Notes under the pieces: model-generated | Seen by the model: the letters and a program-made list of their open reading frames with translations, nothing else | What the model was told of the DNA's origin: nothing | Database searches by the model: none | Made by a program: the position numbers and the translations under genes | DNA from: Catalimonadaceae bacterium JC749 | Lineage (GTDB): Bacteria > Bacteroidota > Bacteroidia > Cytophagales > Cyclobacteriaceae | Reading direction: 5' to 3' | Assembly (NCBI GenBank): GCA_021730635.1 | Contig: JAJNNC010000017.1 | Location: forward strand, 86,952 to 150,951 | Length of the DNA: 64,000 nt | In this document: one piece after another, positions 43,220-51,268 of the stretch | Position numbering within the stretch: position 1 is the stretch's first letter | Layout: each line of letters begins with the position of its first letter

Positions 43220-44829
43220 TAAAAAAATCTCTGTCAGAGCGTACGCTGCTTTTTTTTGAAATATTTATTGCGGTTGTATTTAGTATTACCCCACTTTTTT
43301 TCTCTTTTCCGTATCGTATCAATTTATTTTTGGCGTGGGAGGGAGCTTATCGTTTGTCAGAAGGACAAATTCCTTTCCGCGATTTTGGCATGCCTTTAGG
43401 GTATGCATTCTGGGTGATCCCTGCTATCTTTTTTAAAATATTCGGTGCTTCTTTGCATACACTCATTATAGCGCAATCATTTATCAATCTGGTATCTATT
43501 TTTTTCTTTAGATCCATTCTTAGGCTGTTAGGGGTAAGGCCTGTCTTTATTCTTTTGTCAGTTTTTGTATTCTGTCTTTCCTATTCCTTTATCAATTTCT
43601 GGCCCTGGTACAACCATTCGGTCTTTGTCTATGAGCTGATCGGCCTATACTTTTTATTGGCTGCTATGTTGAATAGCAATACTTCTAAAAAGCGTTTTAT
43701 TTTTTTAGCCCTCAGCGCTCTTTTTGTTTTTCTGTCTTTTTTCACCAAACAGGATGGAGGTGCACTGGCAATTGCCCTGACATTCACCTTGCTGCTCTAC
43801 TTTAGCTATGTGGAAAAAACCTTGAAGTACCTGGGATTTTTTCTGGGAGCCTGCTGCATAATAGCAGCCATCTTTATCGTTCCGCTGCTTTCTTATGATT
43901 TTGGTTATTGGTTCAATCACGGACAACCTCCTCATTACTCCCGCTTAAATCTGATGGACTTTATGCATCAGATTTTTAGATTTTCTGTGTGGGAAAAATT
44001 TTATTTGTTGGCGGTCCTGATCATAGGCATTAATAAGATCCACCGATTTCAGTCATTTTTATATGATCATAAAGAAGCACTCTTCTTTCTTCTTACCCTG
44101 GGTATTCTCATTCAGGCCTTATTGGTGCAGGTAACCAGCTATATTCCCCACAATGTGAATGTATACTTCCATAGTTTTGCCTTTGCTTATATTATCTCCA
44201 ATATCCGGTTCAACGTTGACTTTGCAAAACCTGTCTTCCTGATGGCGGCCCTCCTGCTGGTGTTTTTTTGGTGGTCGAGCGATTATTGGAAATATGGAGA
44301 ACGGGTGGTAAAGAAGTTTTTACCTGTGGCTGAGGCACAGGAAGAAGAGAATGTGGTATCCAGAAACACCTGGATGGTAGGTCAGGATACTACCTTTGCT
44401 GATCGTTCTCAGTGGGTTATTTCTAAATATGATGCTTTCAAAAGAATTTATATGCCTCAGGAAACCGTAGCAGGCATTGACCGTATGATGGCCATGGATC
44501 TACTGAAGAAGAATTCTTTGAAAGTGCTCAATATGACGGAACTGACGCCCCTAGCCCGTGAGATAGGATATGAACTGGAAAAAGGTTCCCGGTATCCCCT
44601 CTGGTTTCATCAGGGAGTCGCATTCTTTGACAGGGAAGTTGATTATTTCTGCCAGAAGATAGAGCAACAGGAGTATGATCTAATCCTTTTCCAGACAATT
44701 CCCTACCTCAATAATTTCTTTCCATATGAAGTGCGTGACTGTATTCAGGAACATTATATAATGAAAGACCGCTTTCTGGCCCCCCGTGAAATTCCTGACT
44801 CTTTTGTGGAGGTTTATATCAGAAAGTGA
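43216..44829 (+). CDS. Multi-pass glycosyltransferase, ArnT/GT39-like
   Basis: A 537-residue integral membrane protein with about eleven helices and a soluble C-terminal domain from residue 375 on. The first loop reads WEGAYRLSEGQIPFRDFGMP, the acidic-aromatic loop typical of GT39/ArnT and RgtA-like enzymes that use polyprenyl-phosphate sugars. The ATG at 43216 overlaps the previous TGA (ATGA) and is preferred over an ATG at 43195. The C-terminal soluble part contains a conserved-looking FQTIPYLNNFFPYEVRDCI segment. It is convergent with the beta-helix gene after 73 bases. Confidence 0.75.
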   Translation: MIKKSLSERTLLFFEIFIAVVFSITPLFFSFPYRINLFLAWEGAYRLSEGQIPFRDFGMPLGYAFWVIPAIFFKIFGASLHTLIIAQSFINLVSIFFFRSILRLLGVRPVFILLSVFVFCLSYSFINFWPWYNHSVFVYELIGLYFLLAAMLNSNTSKKRFIFLALSALFVFLSFFTKQDGGALAIALTFTLLLYFSYVEKTLKYLGFFLGACCIIAAIFIVPLLSYDFGYWFNHGQPPHYSRLNLMDFMHQIFRFSVWEKFYLLAVLIIGINKIHRFQSFLYDHKEALFFLLTLGILIQALLVQVTSYIPHNVNVYFHSFAFAYIISNIRFNVDFAKPVFLMAALLLVFFWWSSDYWKYGERVVKKFLPVAEAQEEENVVSRNTWMVGQDTTFADRSQWVISKYDAFKRIYMPQETVAGIDRMMAMDLLKKNSLKVLNMTELTPLAREIGYELEKGSRYPLWFHQGVAFFDREVDYFCQKIEQQEYDLILFQTIPYLNNFFPYEVRDCIQEHYIMKDRFLAPREIPDSFVEVYIRK

Positions 44830-44902
44830 TACAATGCCTGACTCTTAAAATCGGGAGAGGCACAGTTCCTTACGACAAATGTGGTAAAAGCATTTTGAAA
44901 GA

Positions 44903-46201
44903 TCAGTGAGGGAAGGTTTCAGAGACTTTTGGCGTGGTGAACTCATAAGCACCTATGTCATATCCTCCTCCGGCCGGTCTGGGGTTATCTGAATAATCCA
45001 TGCGAATGCCCCAACCTGCCACATGTTTGCCTCTATCTGTCAGAGAGGTATTCTTTATGGTTGTATCTGTATGAAAATAATTATCCGAACTTTCCCAGGA
45101 CGTTGCCGGAGCAGGGACTGACACAAACAGTTTGTCCGGTTGAATCACAACATTATTATAAAACCTGTTGCTGGAGGTAGGAAAGTGCTGGATCATCAGT
45201 CCAAAACGCTTGGGGTTCACAATGGTATTGTTGATCATCACATATCCGAATTTCGCTCCTTCATAGGATTCCAGGCTTCGGCAATAAATGCCATCTTCCC
45301 CGGCCTGTATGATCACATTATTATACATCAGGTTCTCTCCCGCTCCGAAAACGTGTATTCCTCCTCCGGTGCCGGTATGAATGTAATTATTATACACCTG
45401 ACCGGTGGTACCACCCCCGATGACAATACCGGCCTTTTGCCATTTTTCATTTTTGGTGCCGTAGTTGAGAATCTGATTGTGGTGTATCTCACAATTTTTT
45501 ACAGCTCTGGATACCTGTATACCATCCCAGCCTGTATTTTCTACCCGGTTCTGAAATACCTTGATATGCTCAATATTGTGAGGTTCAACCATCACTTCTT
45601 TTCCCTCACAGTGTAATGACCTGGCACCTCCTGTGTAGCCAATATAAAAACCTTCCCCTCCTGTGTCATGGATGTAATTATGATGAAAAGAAACCTCTTC
45701 CATCGTAAAGTTCTCCTGCCAGGAGTTAGTGTCACAATTGGGATCTATTTTAGCCATAATGCCGGCAAATCCGGTATGGGATACTTCTACATGGTTGATA
45801 TCAAAGTGGGAAGCTCCTATGGCCAAACCGGAAGCACCTTCTTTGGTGTAGCTGATCTTGAATCCGTATTCGTGGGCCGGATCGCCTGTTCCTGTAAAAA
45901 CAAAATGATGGCTTTTACCAATCACGCAGCCATAGTGCCATTGGGGATCTCCAATCTCTACCTGACCTCCGTTGTTGATAAACACAATCGGTGCGGTGGC
46001 TGTACCAAAAAAATTGAAAAGGTTCAGATATTTTTTCTTTCCCGCTTTTATACAAACGGTGTCGCCAGGCTGAACTTTCAGTTTTTGACCATCCACATAG
46101 TTTTCCTCTACTTTGATGTAATGATCACAGTGACAGGGTTGCGCTTTCGGGACATGACTGGTCAATAACCATAAGAAAGGGATCAGGCTTAGTATGTTCA
46201 T
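44903..46201 (-). CDS. Right-handed parallel beta-helix protein, secreted
   Basis: A 432-residue protein with a signal peptide (ending HVPKAQP) and a long parallel beta-helix. Successive rungs show N-x-x-x-NN and H-x-N patterns (HHNYIHDTGGEGFYIG, NRVENTGWDGIQVSR, HHNQILNYGTKN, YNNYIHTGTGGGIHVFG, YNNVIIQAGEDGIYC). Such proteins are polysaccharide lyases, epimerases or glycan-modifying enzymes. No family-specific catalytic residues can be named. Its start overlaps the stop of the O-antigen-ligase-like gene by 4 bases (ATGA), so it belongs to the exopolysaccharide cluster and probably trims or epimerises that polymer. A few Cys residues near the N-terminus (CHCDHY) are unusual for the type. Confidence 0.82.
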   Translation of the reverse strand: MNILSLIPFLWLLTSHVPKAQPCHCDHYIKVEENYVDGQKLKVQPGDTVCIKAGKKKYLNLFNFFGTATAPIVFINNGGQVEIGDPQWHYGCVIGKSHHFVFTGTGDPAHEYGFKISYTKEGASGLAIGASHFDINHVEVSHTGFAGIMAKIDPNCDTNSWQENFTMEEVSFHHNYIHDTGGEGFYIGYTGGARSLHCEGKEVMVEPHNIEHIKVFQNRVENTGWDGIQVSRAVKNCEIHHNQILNYGTKNEKWQKAGIVIGGGTTGQVYNNYIHTGTGGGIHVFGAGENLMYNNVIIQAGEDGIYCRSLESYEGAKFGYVMINNTIVNPKRFGLMIQHFPTSSNRFYNNVVIQPDKLFVSVPAPATSWESSDNYFHTDTTIKNTSLTDRGKHVAGWGIRMDYSDNPRPAGGGYDIGAYEFTTPKVSETFPH

Positions 46202-47655
46202 ATTATACGGGTTTCCTGCTCCTGTTTTACCGGATAGAGTTCCGGAAATTTGTACATGAGCACATAAATAGCATATAAAATAAAGTTGGAAGGAAGTTGT
46301 GTAATGGAAACCTGGGTATAAAAAGCAATGGTCAGGGAAAAAAATACAGCGATCAGGGCAGCCAGCAGATTTCTCCCTTTTGGGTCCTGTATTTTGTAAA
46401 AGTTACTGATCCCGGTAAGAATAATGGTAAAATACAGGCCAAAAATCAAAATCAATCCGATCCACCCGCTTTCCAGGGCGATCTGCAAATAACCACTGTC
46501 TGGGGGGAATCCTGCTAAAAAATGGTTGGGTGCAAACCGTACGCCATTATCTCCTGTGGTGGACAGGCCGCCACCCATCGGATGACTGTAAATATAAGGT
46601 TGTATTCTGGCTCGGTTAAAATCCCTTACATTCATAGAAGCATCTTCACTGGGAGCGAAGGTTGTTCTGATCCGGTTGAGGGTAGGATTATAGATGGGCG
46701 CAAAGAGAATAAACACAAACATAAATGCACCAAAAGCACCAAATAATAAAGTGCTAGGCTTGTTAAGGGTCAGCAATCCATACATCAGAAAGCCGGCGGG
46801 TATCATGGCGTAAGCCGTCCGTGTACCGGAGTAGGACATGGCTACCAGCATCAGAATACCACAGATGCCCAGAATAATTTTTTTTCTTTTTGCATAGGGG
46901 CCGAGTGTCAGTATAAAACAAAAGATAGCACTGATGGCCATAAAAATACCAAACGCGGTACAGTCAGAAAGAAAGGACCATTTACGCCATCGTCCCTGGA
47001 TAAAGTTCAGGCCTATGAGCTCTTTGGTGCTGGTGACCCAGGCCAAATCATAGCCAGGCAACCCGGCAAATTCCTGATAAAGACCATACAAGGCAGCCAG
47101 TAAGGCAATCCCAATCCATAAGGGGACAAATATTTTCAGGTTTTTTCGCTGACTGAAAACATAATAGGCTACAATGTAATAGACAATCAGGTTCACGATC
47201 CCTCTGAAACCAAAGAGCCAGCCGCCGAGTGAAAGCGCATTGGGGTTGAACGCCTGAATAAGCAGGTAAGCTATCCAGACGATGAGGGCTACTGTGATGG
47301 GATTCTGGAAAAGACCCTTGTCCGAGGTAATCTCTTTTCTTTTGATTAAAATTCCTAAAAAGTTGGCCAGCATCAGCAATTCTGGAATAACGCCGAAAGG
47401 CAAATCCACGAATCTTTTGGCTAAGAAAACAAAGGAAGAGACAAAAAAAGCAACCACATAGCCGTAGTTGGGATACAAAATACAAACGACCATGACAGGC
47501 AGACCGATCAGAATACCTAAAATACCAAAACCCAAAGTAATTCCCTTCCAGGTAATGATAGCCGAAAGCATAATGCCTGTCAGAACCAATAGAATGGTCA
47601 GGATGCTGGTCTTGCCTTTTTCTGAAACTTTTAAGGTAATAGGAAATCCAGGCAT
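46198..47655 (-). CDS. O-antigen ligase/Wzy-like polymerase
   Basis: A 485-residue protein with about twelve membrane helices and a large periplasmic loop in the second half (residues 320-400). That loop contains RAxxxPxxxxHPMGGGLSTTGDNG and NHFLAGFPPDSGYLQIALESGW, the conserved H/N-rich loop of the Wzy_C/WaaL family (PF04932 type). It would polymerise or ligate lipid-linked repeat units on the periplasmic side. The gene lies between the 37-residue membrane ORF and the beta-helix gene, in the minus-strand exopolysaccharide run. Whether it is the polymerase (Wzy) or a ligase cannot be decided. The presence of Wzx and Wzc favours Wzy. Confidence 0.88.
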   Translation of the reverse strand: MPGFPITLKVSEKGKTSILTILLVLTGIMLSAIITWKGITLGFGILGILIGLPVMVVCILYPNYGYVVAFFVSSFVFLAKRFVDLPFGVIPELLMLANFLGILIKRKEITSDKGLFQNPITVALIVWIAYLLIQAFNPNALSLGGWLFGFRGIVNLIVYYIVAYYVFSQRKNLKIFVPLWIGIALLAALYGLYQEFAGLPGYDLAWVTSTKELIGLNFIQGRWRKWSFLSDCTAFGIFMAISAIFCFILTLGPYAKRKKIILGICGILMLVAMSYSGTRTAYAMIPAGFLMYGLLTLNKPSTLLFGAFGAFMFVFILFAPIYNPTLNRIRTTFAPSEDASMNVRDFNRARIQPYIYSHPMGGGLSTTGDNGVRFAPNHFLAGFPPDSGYLQIALESGWIGLILIFGLYFTIILTGISNFYKIQDPKGRNLLAALIAVFFSLTIAFYTQVSITQLPSNFILYAIYVLMYKFPELYPVKQEQETRII

Positions 47656-47670
47656 TTAGCTAGGGTTGAT

Positions 47671-47784
47671 TTAAAAGAATAAAATTTTAAGCATCAAAAA
47701 TAAATAGGCAACAATCACGAAAACAATGCTCATGATTTTAGGCAGCGCTTCCTGCTGACTTTTTGTTTTTTTTTCTTTGCTCAT
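47671..47784 (-). CDS. Possible 37-residue single-pass membrane peptide
   Basis: On the minus strand an ATG at 47784 opens a frame coding for MSKEKKTKSQQEALPKIM followed by a hydrophobic helix (SIVFVIVAYLFLMLKILFF) and TAA at 47671. The basic N-terminus would stay in the cytoplasm. It fits the gap with 23 bases before and 15 bases after it, as expected for a gene in this run. No homologue is recognised. Confidence 0.5.
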   Translation of the reverse strand: MSKEKKTKSQQEALPKIMSIVFVIVAYLFLMLKILFF

Positions 47785-47807
47785 ATGAATGAGTTAATTG
47801 ATGTCAC

Positions 47808-49025
47808 TCACTTACTAATGGAATGTAGGGCAGGTTGGTTGGTGTGTATTTCTTCTATGACCTGGTAGATGTGCGCCACATTGGCCTCCCAGGTATGGCT
47901 TTGCGCAAATACTTTTCTTTGCTCCTGCAAGGTGGGTTGGTTTTCTTTCAGAGCCCGTTGAATTTGTTCAATGTAATCTTCCGGACCCTCGCATAGATAA
48001 GTGTAGTCGCGAAAATAATCCATGGCCAGGGTTTTGGTAGCCACCACTGGTTTCCCCAACATCAAATACTCATCAATCTTGCGGGGATAATTGCCGATGG
48101 TCATGGGATTCACTGCCTGTGGATTGATGCATACATCAAAATGATGGATATAATGGGGTATCTTTTCAGGGGGCTTATGGCCCAGAAAATAAACATTGGA
48201 TTGATGGTGCAGGGCACTTTTGGTAAAAGACATATCTTCCGGACCTACAAATACGAAACTCAGGTCGGGTAGCTGTTGGGTAATGTGTTCCAGCAGAGTA
48301 ACATCCAGGCGCACAGATGATAGCCATCCTGTATATCCTATGATGGGTTTTGGTATATGGAGCAACTCCTGTAGAGGGGTGTCAGAAGGTTGCAGAAAGT
48401 GATCCACATCACAACCTTGCCCCACAAAATAGGCTTTCTCGTTGCCTTCCGCTGCATATTGTCTTAAAAACTCGGAATTAGTAACAATTGCATCTGCTTT
48501 TTCAATCAGTTGTTTCTCCAGATAACTTCTTTTATGAAAATAGGGCTGTGACGTCAGATAATCCCGGATGTAATACAGATACAAGTCAGGAGATAGAAAT
48601 TCTTTCAGGTATTGATAGCTGATAAAATCATTGTCATTCAATACAATGATATTGCGGAAGCCCAAAGCCTGACAGGCATTTTTGATCTGATTCGCTAATT
48701 TTTTATTGTTTTGCTTGTTAAAGAACTGATACAGAGAAGAGTGGCTGATCCAGTTGACAGACTCCAGCATGGTTTGAGGATACAGGTTCCACAGATTATC
48801 CGTAATTTTCTCAAGAGGCGCTTTCTTGCCTCGAAGGACAGCCAGTCTCTTCTGGGTTTTTTCATCTGAAAAGGACTTCATCAGGGAGAATCTGTCTAGT
48901 GGTTTACTGACATACAATACCCGGTTATGTTTAGCGACTTCCATGGCAATATTCTTACAATTACTGCCTATTTCAATATCCCAGGATTGCAGACTCACAA
49001 AAACAAAATCTCTGTCTTGTATCAT
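47808..49025 (-). CDS. GT-B glycosyltransferase (TuaH-like, family 1/4)
   Basis: A 405-residue cytosolic glycosyltransferase. The N-terminal domain begins VFVSLQSWDIEIGSNCKNIA, the TuaH-type opening, and has ADAIVTNSEFLRQYA and the acceptor-side VGQGCDVDHFL. The C-terminal nucleotide-sugar domain shows IIGYTGWLSSVRLDV, FVGPEDM, VYFLGHKPPEKIPHYIHHFDV and the E-rich end YPRKIDEYLMLGKPVVATK, the expected ExxxxxE site. It would add one sugar of the repeat unit. It is the only cytosolic glycosyltransferase in the cluster part seen here. Confidence 0.9.
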   Translation of the reverse strand: MIQDRDFVFVSLQSWDIEIGSNCKNIAMEVAKHNRVLYVSKPLDRFSLMKSFSDEKTQKRLAVLRGKKAPLEKITDNLWNLYPQTMLESVNWISHSSLYQFFNKQNNKKLANQIKNACQALGFRNIIVLNDNDFISYQYLKEFLSPDLYLYYIRDYLTSQPYFHKRSYLEKQLIEKADAIVTNSEFLRQYAAEGNEKAYFVGQGCDVDHFLQPSDTPLQELLHIPKPIIGYTGWLSSVRLDVTLLEHITQQLPDLSFVFVGPEDMSFTKSALHHQSNVYFLGHKPPEKIPHYIHHFDVCINPQAVNPMTIGNYPRKIDEYLMLGKPVVATKTLAMDYFRDYTYLCEGPEDYIEQIQRALKENQPTLQEQRKVFAQSHTWEANVAHIYQVIEEIHTNQPALHSISK

Positions 49026-49111
49026 GGTAAACTTTATTGACTTTTACGTAAATAAATAAAGTAAATAAGGTATTTTATTCTTTTGTTTCATGCCTTTATT
49101 ACAAAGCATTG

Positions 49112-50467
49112 TTAGTGCTTCTTTTGAAGAATCTCATATCCTGTATGAAACAGGCGGACATATGTACGCATGGTATGTTGAAAAATACGCCAGAAGCTCA
49201 CATGAAAATATCTGTTCAGATAAAGTTGATTCATGATCAGCGCCACAAGATAGGTAGCCATTGTACCGTAAGCTGCTCCAATGATGCCATAGTGCGTGAT
49301 AAAGACGTAGTTTAATCCAATATTCAGAAAAGCGTCTCTCAGCACAAATATAAAATTGATCCTGGCTTTTCCGATAGCATCCATGGTTACTCCAAACTGT
49401 CGGTTAAAAGGTAAAAGAAGACAGTAGATGATGGTAACCCTTAAAATAGGAGCTGCTTCCAGATATTGTTCTCCGGCGATAAAAACTGTAACAGGTTCGG
49501 CCAGTACAAAAACCAGCAATGCTATAGGCATAACACAGCATAAGATCACTGCTACCGACTTTTCATATAAATCTTTCGCTGAATCCTGTCCTTTTTCGGC
49601 AACTTGTTTTGTCAATTTAGGAAACAGAATAGAAGCCAGTGTGAGAGCAGGGATTTCCAGGAGGTTGGCAATCCTCAAGGCCGGGTTGTAAACAGCCACT
49701 GCCAGCGGTGACATCATTCTTCCCAGCATCCAGGTATCGGTATTGCGCATTAGCATGGCACTCACACTTGTGCCAAAAGTATATTTGCCGTAGCCAAACA
49801 GTTTTCTAAACCACTGGCTGCTGAATTTGAAAGTAAACGTGAGATATCTTCTGGCAAACAGGTAAGCTACCAGGGCACTTAAACCCACAGAAAAAGCCTG
49901 AAAATAAGCTAATGTTATCAGGTCCAGGGGTTGGTTAGTGATAAAAAAAGTGCTGAGACAAAGAAAGAAAACAAATTGTCGGGTAATTTCACTAAACAAA
50001 GTTCCCTTGAAGCTCAGGTGAGCCTGCTGTACATAATCAAAATGATTGAGAGGAATTAAAAGCAGTACAGAGATCGTAAAAATAGCAAAGAGATCCTGCA
50101 AGGGCGCCTGCTTCCAGAAGAGGCTTAATCCTTCGGCGAAGATCAGCAGGAGGGCAGCAATGATCAGAGAAAGAAAGATATTGAGCAGAAAAGAAGCACT
50201 TACCACAGGCAAGTAATGAGCCTGCTCCTGACTGAACTTGATCAGTGGGTTTCTGATAAAACCTGCTTTGATCAGTTCGATTACCGTGGTGACTGAGATA
50301 AAGAGCATCCAAATCCCATATTCGTTTTGGGGCAGAATTCTGATCAGTAAATAAAAATTCAGAAAGCCGAGGAGAGAAGAAAATATCCGGTTCATCAAGG
50401 TGAGTGAACCGGATTTAATCCAGTACGACGATCTGCCTTTTGCGAATATAGTTTTTACGTGCTGCAC
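49112..50467 (-). CDS. Wzx-type polysaccharide flippase
   Basis: A 451-residue protein with about twelve to fourteen helices of the MATE/MOP flippase superfamily. The beginning SGSLTLMNRIFSSLLGFLNFYLL and the middle GKYTFGTSVSAMLMRNTDTWMLGRMMSPLAVAVYNPA are typical of polysaccharide flippases. It should move lipid-linked repeat units across the inner membrane. It lies 10 bases after the TolC-like gene and 86 bases before the glycosyltransferase. Confidence 0.9.
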   Translation of the reverse strand: MQHVKTIFAKGRSSYWIKSGSLTLMNRIFSSLLGFLNFYLLIRILPQNEYGIWMLFISVTTVIELIKAGFIRNPLIKFSQEQAHYLPVVSASFLLNIFLSLIIAALLLIFAEGLSLFWKQAPLQDLFAIFTISVLLLIPLNHFDYVQQAHLSFKGTLFSEITRQFVFFLCLSTFFITNQPLDLITLAYFQAFSVGLSALVAYLFARRYLTFTFKFSSQWFRKLFGYGKYTFGTSVSAMLMRNTDTWMLGRMMSPLAVAVYNPALRIANLLEIPALTLASILFPKLTKQVAEKGQDSAKDLYEKSVAVILCCVMPIALLVFVLAEPVTVFIAGEQYLEAAPILRVTIIYCLLLPFNRQFGVTMDAIGKARINFIFVLRDAFLNIGLNYVFITHYGIIGAAYGTMATYLVALIMNQLYLNRYFHVSFWRIFQHTMRTYVRLFHTGYEILQKKH

Positions 50468-50477
50468 CTTATGTTAC

Positions 50478-51197
50478 TTAATCTATAACAGTTTCCAGTT
50501 TTACACCAATGAGGGCTTCCAGTTTGGTTTTTTCAATTTTTAACTGGGCGTCCTGTTGAGCCAGTGTAGCCCGGGCAGTATTATAAACCGTTGCCATTTT
50601 ATTATACTCATCTAAAGTGACTTCGCCATTTTTAAACTTTTCAGACATGAGCAAAAAGTTAGCGTAAGCTTCTTCATTTTCTTCAGAGCGAATTTGCATT
50701 AGCTGGGAAGCTAACTGATACTGATAATATCTTTCCAGGACTTCCATCCTGACTTGTAATTTATGAGCATTTAATGTATGTTCTGCGATTTTATATTCTT
50801 CTTTGGCTACATAAACGTTGGTAGGCGTAGTAAGGATATCTCCCAGACTGATCCCGATCCCAATATTATACCGGGGGTAAGCAATCAAACGGCCTTCTGC
50901 GCCAGTATCCGTTTGACCGGCGTTTGGGTTGATCGTAAATTCATTGAGATTGTAAGAAGCCTTCACGTTGGTTAGCCACGACCATTTAGAAAGCATCACA
51001 TTTTTTTCAGCCAGATTCACCTGTGTCCTGTAAATTTCATTGACCGGATGGTTTTCCCAGGCGAGTCTGACCAGCTTTTCCTCTACGATATTGTCACCTC
51101 TATAACCCTTGGGAGCGATGACTTGTTGGTAATCAATGGTCTGTGCCACACTTTTTATAGAAATAAAAATTATCAATAACAGAACATGTAATCTCAT
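50478..51197 (-). CDS. Short TolC-family protein, about half of usual length
   Basis: A 239-residue protein with signal peptide (ending KSVAQ). It has a helical hairpin pattern typical of outer-membrane efflux proteins, here only one repeat: VRLAWENHPVNEIYRTQVNLAEKNV, barrel strands around YPRYNIGIGISLGDIL, then a long helical pair QVRMEVLERYYQYQLASQLM and TLAQQDAQLKIEKTKLEALIG. Full TolC proteins have two such repeats and over 400 residues. It sits between wzc-like and wzx-like genes, where a Wza exporter is expected, so it may be a lipid- or polymer-export component. The start at 51197 is chosen to begin at the signal peptide; an ATG at 51209 adds four residues. Confidence 0.8.
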   Translation of the reverse strand: MRLHVLLLIIFISIKSVAQTIDYQQVIAPKGYRGDNIVEEKLVRLAWENHPVNEIYRTQVNLAEKNVMLSKWSWLTNVKASYNLNEFTINPNAGQTDTGAEGRLIAYPRYNIGIGISLGDILTTPTNVYVAKEEYKIAEHTLNAHKLQVRMEVLERYYQYQLASQLMQIRSEENEEAYANFLLMSEKFKNGEVTLDEYNKMATVYNTARATLAQQDAQLKIEKTKLEALIGVKLETVID

Positions 51198-51268
51198 GAC
51201 AGCATACATATTAATGGGTAATCAATGTAATAGTAGATGTAGATCAGTAAACACCGTAGGGCAACCTG

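Noticed and set aside
45140..46168. Two plus-strand ORFs of about 160 codons antisense to the beta-helix gene
   Set aside because: Repetitive beta-helix codons on the other strand explain the open frames; no motif or start signal.
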